Shown piece after piece: positions 1 to 8,300 of a stretch of DNA of 13,500 nucleotides. Where the stretch lies: the NCBI GenBank assembly GCA_009760855.2, contig WPIO01000003.1:7691501-7705000 (forward strand). The letters are read 5' to 3'. Made by a program: the position numbers and the translations under genes. The DNA comes from Cristatella mucedo (lineage: Eukaryota; Bryozoa; Phylactolaemata; Cristatellidae). The first letter of the stretch is position 1. Each line of letters begins with the position of its first letter. The notes beneath the pieces are model-generated. The model saw only the letters and a list, made by a program, of their open reading frames with translations, was not told where the DNA came from and did no database searches.

Positions 1-1223
1 CAACCTGCACAGTTTTCTTTATGACATTTTCCCGATTTGCCGCAGGTTTGCCGCATGTTGGACGGGGGGGGGGCGGGAGGGGAGTGCTAGGCGACTTTAG
101 CTCGCCACACTGCGAAGGTGACCGGGAAGCCGCCATAGAAGCAGTCTCACCAGCAGGAAGACCCCGTTTAGCTCACCCTGTGGAAACTCGTACTCGATCC
201 TCCATACTGGCCACCGATCCTCCATACTGGCCACCGATCCTCCATACTGGCCACCGATCGAAAGCGAAGCGGTCTAGCATAGCGAGCAGCACTTTTCTGG
301 AGGTTCGCACCTACAAGAAACAAGAAAGAAGCCTGAGGAGGTGTTTCTCCAAGCCTTCTCCAAAGAGGACCGTCACTTTTCTGCTGCAGGTTGTAGGTAG
401 TGCTAAAAAACAAGACGCGTCTGATGCGGTGTCCATCTGGCGCGCACGTTGTTCAAGCCGTTTTGCAGAGGAGCTATTTAATTTTTTCGGCAATAATCGT
501 TCTTTCAGACGGTTTATTGTATTTTTTTTACATTGGGCAAAGTGGTAATCCATAGAAGATAAGTCTGAAATGGCCTCTTAGATGGTGTTTGGTTAGCAAA
601 TTTAGGATCCTCAAATGGGGCACAACATATTTCTCTTTAGACAGAACTTTTCTTACTTGCAGGGTAGCTCAAATTCGGTGCGCGGCTTTTCGGGCTGTAA
701 AGTGATGAGGCATACTAATGTTTTCGAGTAGCCAAAGAGCCGTACCGAGCCGTATGCCTTGAATGTGAAACTTCAAGAATTCTCAATAGTGCCTCCGGAG
801 TCTAAGAAAACTATTGCACCGCACAGAATACCGATTTTCTAATCAGATGAGACACTGATAGAAAGCTCCCCGGCAACGAGCCTTCTCTGTGCGGCTTCAA
901 TCTCCCAGATGGAAGGGACAGACAGGCACGGGGGGGGGGATAAGGGACAGATAGGCTAGAGACATCAGCCAGATTACAACTGCCGAGTGATCGTTCTCGC
1001 GGTTCCTGAGTTATAACGATTGGGTGCGAGCAATGTCGTAACATACAGGCTTTCTTGATTGCTGTCGTGCTCTGCTATCGGCATACCTGAGTGTACCGGT
1101 GCTGCCGCCTCTGCATCTTGTTAGCCGCGCTTGAAAGTGCCATCTCTGCTAGTATTTCCAAGGCATCTGCTAGGACTAGCACCCGCTTCTTTCGCCGTCT
1201 TTGTGGTTAAGAACTGTAGTGCA
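1..1223. other. Flank without a recognised gene
   Basis: I see no supported exon here. The stretch holds a G10 run at 64-73, three tandem copies of a 20-bp unit at 195-254, and another G10 run at 930-939. An open frame covers 21-548 on the plus strand, but it runs through the G tract and the tandem repeat and shows no protein-like motif. Near 1150-1192 there is a short stretch resembling the inner part of the inverted-repeat arm that begins at 1224. Confidence 0.6.
195..254. repeat. Tandem repeat, 20-bp unit, three perfect copies
   Basis: The unit CGATCCTCCATACTGGCCAC occurs three times back to back (195-214, 215-234, 235-254) and is followed by CGATCG. The copies are identical, so the expansion is recent or homogenised. 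There are no spacers, so this is a minisatellite and not a CRISPR array. Confidence 0.9.
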
Positions 1224-1275
1224 TGAGCGGCTACTATAACTCTCCTGCGTAACACTCACATGGTCTTTATTTTAT

Positions 1276-1811
1276 AATAATAATAATAATAATAATTCAC
1301 TTGATAAAACGCCCTCAGAGAACTTAATCTCTCTCTAGGCGCTTTACATTTGCTGCAAAGTGAAATGCAATTGAATGGTAAGTAAAATCATGCTTGAAAA
1401 ACAAACAAAATGAATAATATGGTTAAGGGTGACATGCACAGGGTCAGCATGCGAATGTGGTTAGTGGCAGCATGCACAGTGTTAGCACGCATAAGCACAT
1501 CAAGGACGAATCACAGGGACCCACTAAATGCTGTCCTAAATAGGTGTGTTTTTAGGTTCCTTTTAAATGTGGTCAGGTCGGGGGATGTTCTGACGCAGGT
1601 CGGGAGGGAGTTCCAGGCTGTGGGATCATACGAACTAAATGCACGGTCTCCAAAGGATTTAAGGTTTGTACGAGGTATTTCTAGACGGTTGGATTCCGAA
1701 AAGCGGGTGGTACGATGCTTGGCCTTATGGGGTAGTATATCTTAAAGATTGGCTGGAGCCATAGAATGAAGGGACCTAAAAGTGAGCGACAAAACCTTGA
1801 AGTCAATGTAT
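1276..1811 (-). mobile_element. 5'-truncated CR1/L2-type LINE inserted in the arm
   Basis: This 536-bp insertion lies between two copies of TAT (1273-1275 and 1809-1811) that collapse to one in the uninterrupted right arm. Read on the minus strand it starts inside a reverse-transcriptase ORF, continues through a ~210-bp 3' UTR ending in CTCAGAGAACTTAATCTC-type sequence (complement), and finishes in a (TTA)n tail at about 1276-1297. A 3' end with a microsatellite tail, a truncated 5' end and a short duplication fits target-primed reverse transcription of a CR1/L2-clade LINE. Clade assignment rests on the C-terminal protein motifs described in the ORF2 remnant. Confidence 0.82.
1511..1811 (-). 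pseudogene. C-terminal fragment of LINE ORF2 (reverse transcriptase)
   Basis: Read on the minus strand, one frame gives about 99 codons to a stop at 1513-1511. It carries the usual C-terminal signature of CR1/L2/Jockey-group reverse transcriptases, in order: a DFKVL segment near the truncation, SLHSMAPANL, PRTNLKSFGDRAFS (GDRAFS around 1651-1634), WNSLP (1615-1601) and FKRNLKTHLF (KTHLF at 1552-1538). An in-frame TAA at 1744-1742 interrupts it after the SLHSMAPANL segment. The catalytic reverse-transcriptase core and the endonuclease domain are absent because the copy is 5'-truncated. It is a dead fragment with no host function implied. Recognition is from known family motifs; a protein search would confirm the clade. 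Confidence 0.85.
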
Positions 1812-2148
1812 GACTTTGTGGAGTTACAGGCGGAGATACATTACATTACATATGCGCTTCTTACACTAGCTTTGCTAGCATCTGCTACGTGCCTGCCAGG
1901 ACTAGCAACCGTTACGTGCACTGCGTTTGTCGCACAGTCTGAAGTCCGGAAGCAGCTACTGGGCTTTCATTGGTCTTAGAAGTGTGATCGTTGCTTAGAA
2001 TCATCAGCAGAAATCTCGAACTAGTCTCATTGCTTTTGACTTGTGAGTAACTCATCCGAATCATTATAGCTTCACTTGGTTGAGAGGCATGCAATGTCCA
2101 CGGTACTGAGTGCTCGACAGCTGAAGTAACTGCTTGCTCTGCCAAATT

Positions 2149-3074
2149 TAACTTGCGAAAAAGAAATCCTCGGCTGAAATTATGCGAAATATGTGGAGCA
2201 CTGCTTAACCACACCTAGGCGAATTGCTTAGCAGATTTCGAAGGTAATTTGTAATACTTTTAAAAAAGCAAGGCTTATCCCGAATAGTTCACGATGCAAT
2301 ACTTGCGTCTGTGCAGCACATGGCAGCATGTATGAGTACTTTCATGAGTTTGGTTACCCTGAATGCCTAGATAGTTCGAAGCCTGGAGCCAAGCTTAGTA
2401 TTATCTAAAGGAAAAGTCACAGCTAATCAGCGTCTGTGGAGAATTATTCTACGGCTAATACAAGGCGGGAGCACTATTTTACTAATAACGGCACCTACTA
2501 ATTGAACCTACTGTGGTAGATCTCGAAAATTTCAAGCATTTTAAGGTGAAGAATGTAGGTCAAGTGCAGGCTATTAGTGGATCTCCAAGTAGTAAAATCA
2601 GCGAACCCGATAAGGGCTAAGCGAACCGGCTATGGAAGGCAGAGTTTATGACTTTATATGAGTTCGTAGAACTGGCTGCGGGGAAAGTCCAGGCGTTTTG
2701 TAACTTAGCCTTGACTGAAGGTGTCTTGAAAGAATGGTACGAATATAATCAATATAACGAATATTAATTTAATTATGCTGGTTGTTGCCGTTGTAGAGCC
2801 TGCGGCTGTGGTAACTTGCTTCGAGACTGCTGCTGTAATAACTTTTGCTGCAATGAACAGGTGCTCTGATAACTGCCTATCTACTTGGTTTATCTGCGAT
2901 CGTAGTCTAGAGAGTGCCTGCACTATTGGTCTTTTGAACTTTTCAAGCACTCGCTACGTGCCCGATGTGACTCCGTATTTACGCGTTATGCAATTCATTG
3001 ATATGGCTACGAGTCACTAGCCCAGGTTCTTAGCCTAAGGGTCAAGATGCTCGAGCTTCATGACTCAAATTGGA
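2149..3074. other. Interior of the inverted-repeat element, no gene recognised
   Basis: Short open frames exist on both strands (for example 2705-2950 minus and 2775-3020 plus), but they are antiparallel shadows of each other and contain no transposase motif. I see no catalytic signature, zinc finger or splice-linked coding pattern. The region is moderately AT-rich. Confidence 0.55.
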
Positions 3075-3195
3075 GGTTGGAGTTCTGCTGCAGTAAATCT
3101 TCCTTAATCATCGTAAGCGGTAGAGATAGGCACTACGGCTCTTCGGTCGCTATGTAAATAAGGCTGTCTAATCAGCCAACCTTTACTTTATGCCG
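3075..3195 (+). repeat. Decayed 3' part of a tRNA-derived SINE
   Basis: The stretch around 3105-3185 follows the 3' body of the intact SINE at 13253-13431: a CGATCCTTTATCG-like block, AAGCGG, GATAG, CTCTTC-GTCGC and GGCTGT-TAA-CAGC blocks occur in the same order. It is clearly diverged and its 5' tRNA-like half is missing or unrecognisable. It points toward the minus-strand copy at 3233-3407, so the two could pair in a transcript. Confidence 0.6.
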
Positions 3196-3232
3196 GCTCT
3201 TTATGATGGCATAGAGGACTGCTTGCCATGGC

Positions 3233-3407
3233 ATTAAATTAATACTAGCTGATTAAACAGCCTCTTTTTGTATAGCGACAGAAGAGCCTCTACGGCTATC
3301 ACCACCGCTTGCAGTGGCGTTAAAGGATCGCCCACCGCAGGAATCGAACCCACGACCTCGGGACCGAGGTCGTGAAAGGAAACGCCTTACCTAGTGTGCC
3401 ATCACGG
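3233..3407 (-). mobile_element. tRNA-derived SINE, copy 1
   Basis: On the minus strand this copy has a tRNA-like head. An A-box-like TGGCACACTAGG lies at 3401-3390 (one mismatch to TRGCNNAGYNGG), a perfect palindrome with 11-bp arms at 3374-3351, and a B box GGTTCGATTCC at 3350-3340. The SINE body then runs to an AT-rich tail near 3245-3233. Flanking 12-mers GCTTGCCATGGC (3221-3232) and GCTCACCATGCC (3407-3418) agree at 9 of 12 positions and may be a decayed target-site duplication. The copy sits inside the inverted-repeat element. Confidence 0.85.
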
Positions 3408-3686
3408 CTCACCATGCCGTCAACCTTTCAAGGGTTCTTCTTAGTGAGATCATTGAGCCCCTGCAGACTAACCAACTTCGAGCGGTAACAACCGTTTGCC
3501 ATTCATTGAATCGGAATTTCGTATGATCGAATGGATTGGACTTTCTGTTCCTACTCAATTGTTCACTACGCTTTGAAAATTCTGCCATTGGTGTATGCTC
3601 AGCCAAAGCCAGGTCTACAGGTCTGTGTTTATTCTATTCTCCTACTGTCCTGGTTTGCAGAAGGTAGTGAGTTTGAAGGTTGTGAG

Positions 3687-4075
3687 AATTTGGCAGAGCA
3701 AGCAGTTACTTCAGCTGTCAAGCACTCAGTACCGTGGACATTACATGCCTCTCAACCAAGTGAAGCTATAATGATTCGGATGAGTTACTCACAAGTCAAA
3801 GGCAATGAGACTAGTTCGAGATTTATGCTGATGATTCTAAGCAACGATCACACTTCTAAGACCAATGAAAGCCCAGTAGCTGCTTCCGGACTTCAGACTG
3901 TGCGACAAACGCAGTGCACGTAACGGTTGCTAGTCCTGGCAGGCACGTAGCAGATGCTAGCAAAGCTAGTGTAAGAAGCGCATATGTAATGTAATGTATC
4001 TCCGCCTGTAACTCCACAAAGTCATAAAATAAAGACCATGTGGGTGTTACGCAGGAGAGTTATAGTAGCCGCTCA
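3687..4075 (-). repeat. Right inverted arm, uninterrupted
   Basis: This is the reverse complement of the left arm with about five substitutions in 389 bp, one of them in the outer 52 bp. It preserves the arm as it was before the LINE landed in the left one, and so defines the exact insertion point there. A plus-strand open frame that enters the arm and ends at 3923 mirrors the minus-strand frame of the left arm. Confidence 0.88.
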
Positions 4076-4182
4076 CAGTAGCATTCTTGTCCGTAGAAGC
4101 AGTGATCACGCATCAGATCACGTAGGATGGTAGGAGGACGATGAAACGTGTCTTTATTCACATCAAGGTACCGCGATGTTCT

Positions 4183-4254
4183 TAATAATAAAACTATATT
4201 TTTTATAGTGCTCTAATCGAAATAAATCTCTGCATAGGCACTTTAAAAATGCTG
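4183..4254 (-). mobile_element. LINE 3' tail fragment
   Basis: Read on the minus strand, it matches the end of the LINE at 1276-1811: an AAAGTGCCTA...AGAGATT block followed by a GAGCACTATA-like stretch and a short TTATTA tail. Only about 70 bp are present. It is more diverged than the copy at 4356-4622, so it is probably an older, severely truncated insertion. Confidence 0.6.
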
Positions 4255-4355
4255 TTCTTTTATATTCGGATGCCCTGTCATATCGGTAATGCATTGGATT
4301 AGCAACCGGAAATCAATCGTGAGATGGCTCACCAACTTCGGCTGTTTAGTGCCAC

Positions 4356-4622
4356 AAAACGCACCTATTTATCACAGCATTTAGTGGGTACATGTAATTT
4401 GTTCTTTGAGTGTTTATGCGTACTGAAACTGTGCACGTTGTCACTAACCATATTTGCATGCTGACCCTATGCATGTCCCCTCTAATCATGTTATGTTTAT
4501 TGTCATTGAGCATGCAACCACTAACCATTCGATCATACTTCCTTTGCAGGAAATTTAAAGTGCGTAGAAATGGATTGGGTTCTCTGAGGGCACTATACAA
4601 ATATATTATTATTATTATTATA
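4356..4622 (+). mobile_element. 5'-truncated CR1/L2-type LINE tail
   Basis: Plus-strand sense. It opens inside the last ORF2 codons, reading KTHLFITAFSGYM and then TAA, follows the same 3' UTR as the LINE at 1276-1811, and ends with TCTCTGAGGGCACTATACAA and an (ATT)5 tail at 4605-4619. The 5' truncation point differs from that of the other copy, as expected for incomplete reverse transcription. It is moderately diverged from that copy, so these are independent insertions. Confidence 0.8.
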
Positions 4623-5321
4623 ACTATTCGGAAATATGTAAAATGCCTTGTAGGTAGACTTTTTTGCTTTTGGTTCACAATTCTAATTAGCTAGAAGCTA
4701 TGCTTACACTGTCTGGGCAAAATCATATTCCTTGGCATTCTAATGGGATGCCGAAGTGCAGACTTGCCGGTGCTCTCCAGGCCGTTCCTACCGCTAAGTT
4801 TTTCTTACGGTCAAGCCACAGGGATCGACAGCCTCGCTTTGCTTCCGCTAGCTACCAGCACCGTCAGCATGTAACAGCAAAGGTCATGAGACCATCGGCA
4901 TCGGAAGCTCCGAACTGTCTACCTGCCTTTACGGACACTATCCACTCGTCTTCTTCCTGGAGCTGCCGATCGCTGCCAGCCGCAAACCTGCTCGAAATGT
5001 ACACGCGACCTAATCGAGTCCAGGACCACTTTGTCGGACCCATACCGCTATACCCCATCCTTATGACAGTACACTCGATGTGATGCATACTGACGCAGGA
5101 CTCATTCAGGTTCCTGGTTTAGGCCCAAGGTTGGTGAGTTTTCTTTCTTTTTATCGACGGCTACGCTTTCAAGTTTCCTGCAGCAAGAAATGAAGTTGGA
5201 GGTCCGTCTACCTGAACGGAGCGTCTGCTGCACTCACCCTACCGACAGGCCTCGCTCTCATTTACCTCTGACCAATCACGACCAGGAGCTTACTTTTTCG
5301 CGAGACAGCTCGTAAACAACT
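4623..5321. other. Upstream flank, possible promoter and 5' UTR
   Basis: No repeat family seen elsewhere in the window reaches this stretch. A 127-codon open frame at 4700-5083 has no recognisable motif and I do not call it. The last ~230 bases before the start codon at 5322 should contain the promoter and 5' UTR of the gene, unless an upstream non-coding exon exists. No TATA box is evident. Confidence 0.45.
5272..5276 (+). promoter_or_regulatory. Possible CCAAT box
   Basis: CCAATCA lies about 46 bp upstream of the proposed start codon. It matches the NF-Y core, but a single pentamer is weak evidence and its position relative to the transcription start is unknown. Confidence 0.2.
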
Positions 5322-5334
5322 ATGGCGGAACCAG
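5322..5334 (+). CDS. Exon 1 (coding part): start codon and MAEP
   Basis: ATGGCGGAACCAG is followed directly by the strong donor GTGAGT. The start has A at -3 and G at +4, a good eukaryotic initiation context. It encodes M-A-E-P and ends in phase 1, and the next exon supplies GC to complete Gly5. The 5' UTR must precede it in the same exon. A coding part this short could arise by chance, but the start context, donor strength and phase match make it credible. Confidence 0.65.
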
Positions 5335-8300
5335 GTGAGTTTTAAATCCCAGCCAAGGCGTTATTGCCTATGGGGGTGTATGCTTACATGCAGAGTCGCA
5401 GCATGTTTATAAATCGGATTTTTCCTAAAAAAGCTACCGTGAAGCGTTTGCATCTTTCTTAGTTAAAGCTTTTGCCCGATAAGGGCACTACGACGACAGC
5501 TGACGGCTACCCAATATAAATATTACCAGATTGTATCACATCTGATCTACGCTTTGCGACATATGAGCCCACGCTGCTGCTAAATTTTGGATCATGTTAG
5601 CATACGTGAGGCACGTCGCATGGATGAACTGTCATGAAGTTGTGAAGGTTAGAGTCGCATAGAGCTTCCAAGCTACTCTCAATGATCCATTCTCGTGCAG
5701 ATTTTCTACGAGACGCTTTCAGCAGCAGACAGGAAGGCATCTCACTTTCTGGCCTGTGCATGTGAGATCGCCAACGTGACCTGTTACTATGCTTATGTCT
5801 CTATTTTTTCATGTTTGGACAGTTCCTTAGCCTTGCTTAGAGTACGCGAGTAGCTCGACGCTACTTACTTGAACGTACCTTATAGCTAAACATCTACAAG
5901 TGTGACTTGGCGATATCGACCCCTTTCGAATTTTTGATGCGCATATTAACTGGAAGCTGCCACGGAGATTTAGCTATTCTGAGGAAGACCAAATTTGCTG
6001 TCTTGTGTTTTCCAAAATACACGTTACGTGCTGCTTACTTTACGATTCTCTGACTGTTGTCTTGTCTTGGCGATGCTTCGATCAAGTGGTTTTTTGGTAT
6101 TTCTTATGTGGTGGCTACCTTGCTCCTTGTTGAATTGCGAAGAGAAGATTGACCAAAATTCTCCCACCTGCACGCCCAATACAAACAGACAGTTTTAAAT
6201 ACGACTTGCTCATTTTTGTTTGTCATAGCTTTGTCACTCTCACGAGCATTTGTTTTTGATGCTGCACTCTCCCGACTTTTTTGAAGAACTATAAGCTATT
6301 TTTGGGTCTAGCTTTTATGGAGACCCGTTTGCAGTTTAACAGTGCAGTGACTTCGAGATTTGTTCCCCCCCCCCCCCCCGATTGGGTCATACGCCGATGC
6401 ACCATGACAACTCGCAACACTGCAGGGCTCCCGTCATTTGTGCCCCGCGTGACCGCCACGACGCGGTCACCCTAAAACATCCACGCAGTGGAGCCGGTGA
6501 ATCCTGGGTCACGCTTGCCCTGCCTGGCCTTTCCCGTGATTTGCAAGGGTGGTGAGCGTTTCCTCCATTTTCGCCTGCCCTTGCCGACTTTCGCCTGCTC
6601 TCTGTTCATTCGCCGCATTCGTTGTTCTCATTTAGGCAGTGAGCTGAAGCCGCAAACGAGGGCCATGTTTGACGTGCTGATAGCGCAAACTAAAACCAAG
6701 CTGTCCAAGTAAGATCCACTGTGGTGGCAGCCACGAGAGCACACTCCATGCAGGCGGCGGTTGCTGCCGAAAGCGTGACGAGAAACTGCCGTGGCAGAGG
6801 CATCGCGACCCGTCGATGCACGGACGTCACTGGCTCTTGTGGCGCTGCTGCTTTTTTAAAATCGCCCGTTTTGCATCGACTGCTCTGCCGATATTTTTGT
6901 TTAGGGAAAAGCTGTCAAAGAAGGGGAAAAGGAAGACAGACGATGCCGACATTTCCAAGGAGATGCTCGTGAGCAGTCCACCGATCGATGTTTCTGGAAG
7001 GAAGGGAGGGGGGAGGAATTCCATGCTCCTTTGCAGACGGAGACATTGCAGCCATAGCGGTATGGTGCTGTAGATGGAGATGCACTAGCCATCGCGCTGT
7101 GTCCTTGTAGATGGAGAGCCTTGCCAAAGAGACTAACGACAACCTGGCCAGAGCCAACACGTACGACCCCCAGCTTGATCGCCGGAACAAAGCGAACCGA
7201 GCTGACGAGCAAGAGCTAAGCGGTACGAGAGCTCCTGTGATCGAGTGACGTCACAGTGGATCCCCGGCTAGTGCAGTGGATTCGCGAGTGATAGTCGAAC
7301 ACGTGGCAGAGCCAGCAGGAAGCAGCACGGGAAGATGCTATATGAGCATGCATGGTGCTTCCACGCTCACTTCCACGTTGTGTCTGTCTACAGTTAGCGA
7401 ATCGAGCCCTCACTTGTTAGCACCGTTGTCGCAGTGATAGCACGGTGTGCCATGGGGTTTTCTTTGTAGTTGCGTCACAGGCATGCCGTTTTGAACGGAT
7501 CGAAGTTTGTGTTGGCATGGCTCAGGTATCTCGGTGATCAGGTTGTTCAATTTAAGGGATTCTCAACCATGGGATCCCACAGTCTTCATGACCTGCTGTT
7601 GGAAGGATTTTCCCGTTGCTCACTTGATGCCAAATATGTGTGGTGGGCAATCTGCTGTGCCAGTGTAACATTTGGGTCAACCCGGCCGAGCTCCCAAAAG
7701 TGATGTCGCCAGGCCCGAGAGTCGGTGCAACTTATTTCTGCCTGCTGGAGCATTGCCAGGACTTAGCCAAACATGTGACCAAATTTTGACCTTGCCCGAA
7801 GCAGGTAATAAGTGGTGGGCCTGTCAGGCTGCAAACAGCCCGACGAGTCGGTTTAAGGGGGAGGGGATTGGGCCCCTGCTGGCCCCTGCCTCTACATATA
7901 TGCTTCCTTGTAAAAAGTAAAGAAAAGGTCAGCTGAACCAACAGCCTCATTCATATAGCATCAGAATAGCCGTAGCGACTTATCACCCCCCCCCCCGTGC
8001 AGCGGGCAATAAAGGATTGTCTTCTGCCGGTTTCAAACCCACGACCTGGGTCGTGCATTTCGAGCACCTTACCCCTTGAGGCTCAGACCTCAAGGTGTGC
8101 TGTTCACAGTGAGCTTATGCTTTGCCATATCATGTGAAGCTGGACCGTAGGGTGCTTTATAAATTCGTTGAGATAAACACTGCTTGAGTCCGCCTGTCAC
8201 TGGTAAGAAATCACAAGGCTTAAAACCATGCTGCCTTACTTCGTGCTTTGCCGGACGATGGACATCGAGTGCCGGGCCATTTATTTGGATCGCATCTGGA

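Larger units (their letters stand above)
1224..2148 (+). repeat. Left inverted arm, interrupted by a LINE
   Basis: The outer 52 bp (1224-1275) begin TGAGCGGCTACTATAACTCT. The arm then resumes at 1812 and runs to 2148. Removing 1276-1811 restores collinearity with the reverse complement of 3687-4075. The arm reads in an open minus-strand frame (2214-1912), but the right arm shows the same open frame, so this is shared repeat sequence and not evidence of a gene. Confidence 0.88.
1224..4075. mobile_element. Non-autonomous DNA element with 389-bp inverted arms
   Basis: The ends are long inverted repeats. The left arm is 1224-1275 plus 1812-2148 and the right arm is 3687-4075. Once a later insertion in the left arm is removed, the arms are equal in length (389 bp) and differ at about five positions. 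Homology stops abruptly at 1224/4075 and at 2148/3687. The interior (2149-3686) contains no transposase I can recognise, so the element looks non-autonomous. A clear target-site duplication was not found; only CA is shared just outside the two ends, which is not convincing. Long arms with a non-coding middle recall foldback or MITE-like elements, but the superfamily is unassigned. It could instead be a segmental inverted duplication of a repeat. Orphan copies of the outer end elsewhere in the window favour a dispersed transposon family. Confidence 0.7.

Noticed and set aside
195-254. CRISPR-like repeats
   Set aside because: The three units are contiguous without spacers and the context is eukaryotic.
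21-548. A 175-codon plus-strand open frame
   Set aside because: It runs through a G10 tract and a triplicated 20-bp repeat, shows no domain or splice support, and has an antiparallel open frame beneath it.
3340-3407. A tRNA gene on the minus strand
   Set aside because: The A and B boxes are present, but there is no paired acceptor stem or normal anticodon arm, and the same unit recurs with a SINE body and tail.
1912-3923. Two similar proteins read from 1912-2214 (-) and 3531-3923 (+)
   Set aside because: They are the same sequence in the two inverted arms. Their similarity comes from the repeat, and neither has a recognisable domain.
1410-4678. Similar open frames at 1410-1745 (+) and 4346-4678 (-), apparently sharing a protein segment
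   Set aside because: Both are antisense to the LINE 3' end. The true coding sense is opposite, and the shared part is mostly LINE 3' UTR.
4700-5083. A 127-codon open frame upstream of the gene
   Set aside because: No motif, no splice evidence, and an overlapping minus-strand open frame of similar quality.
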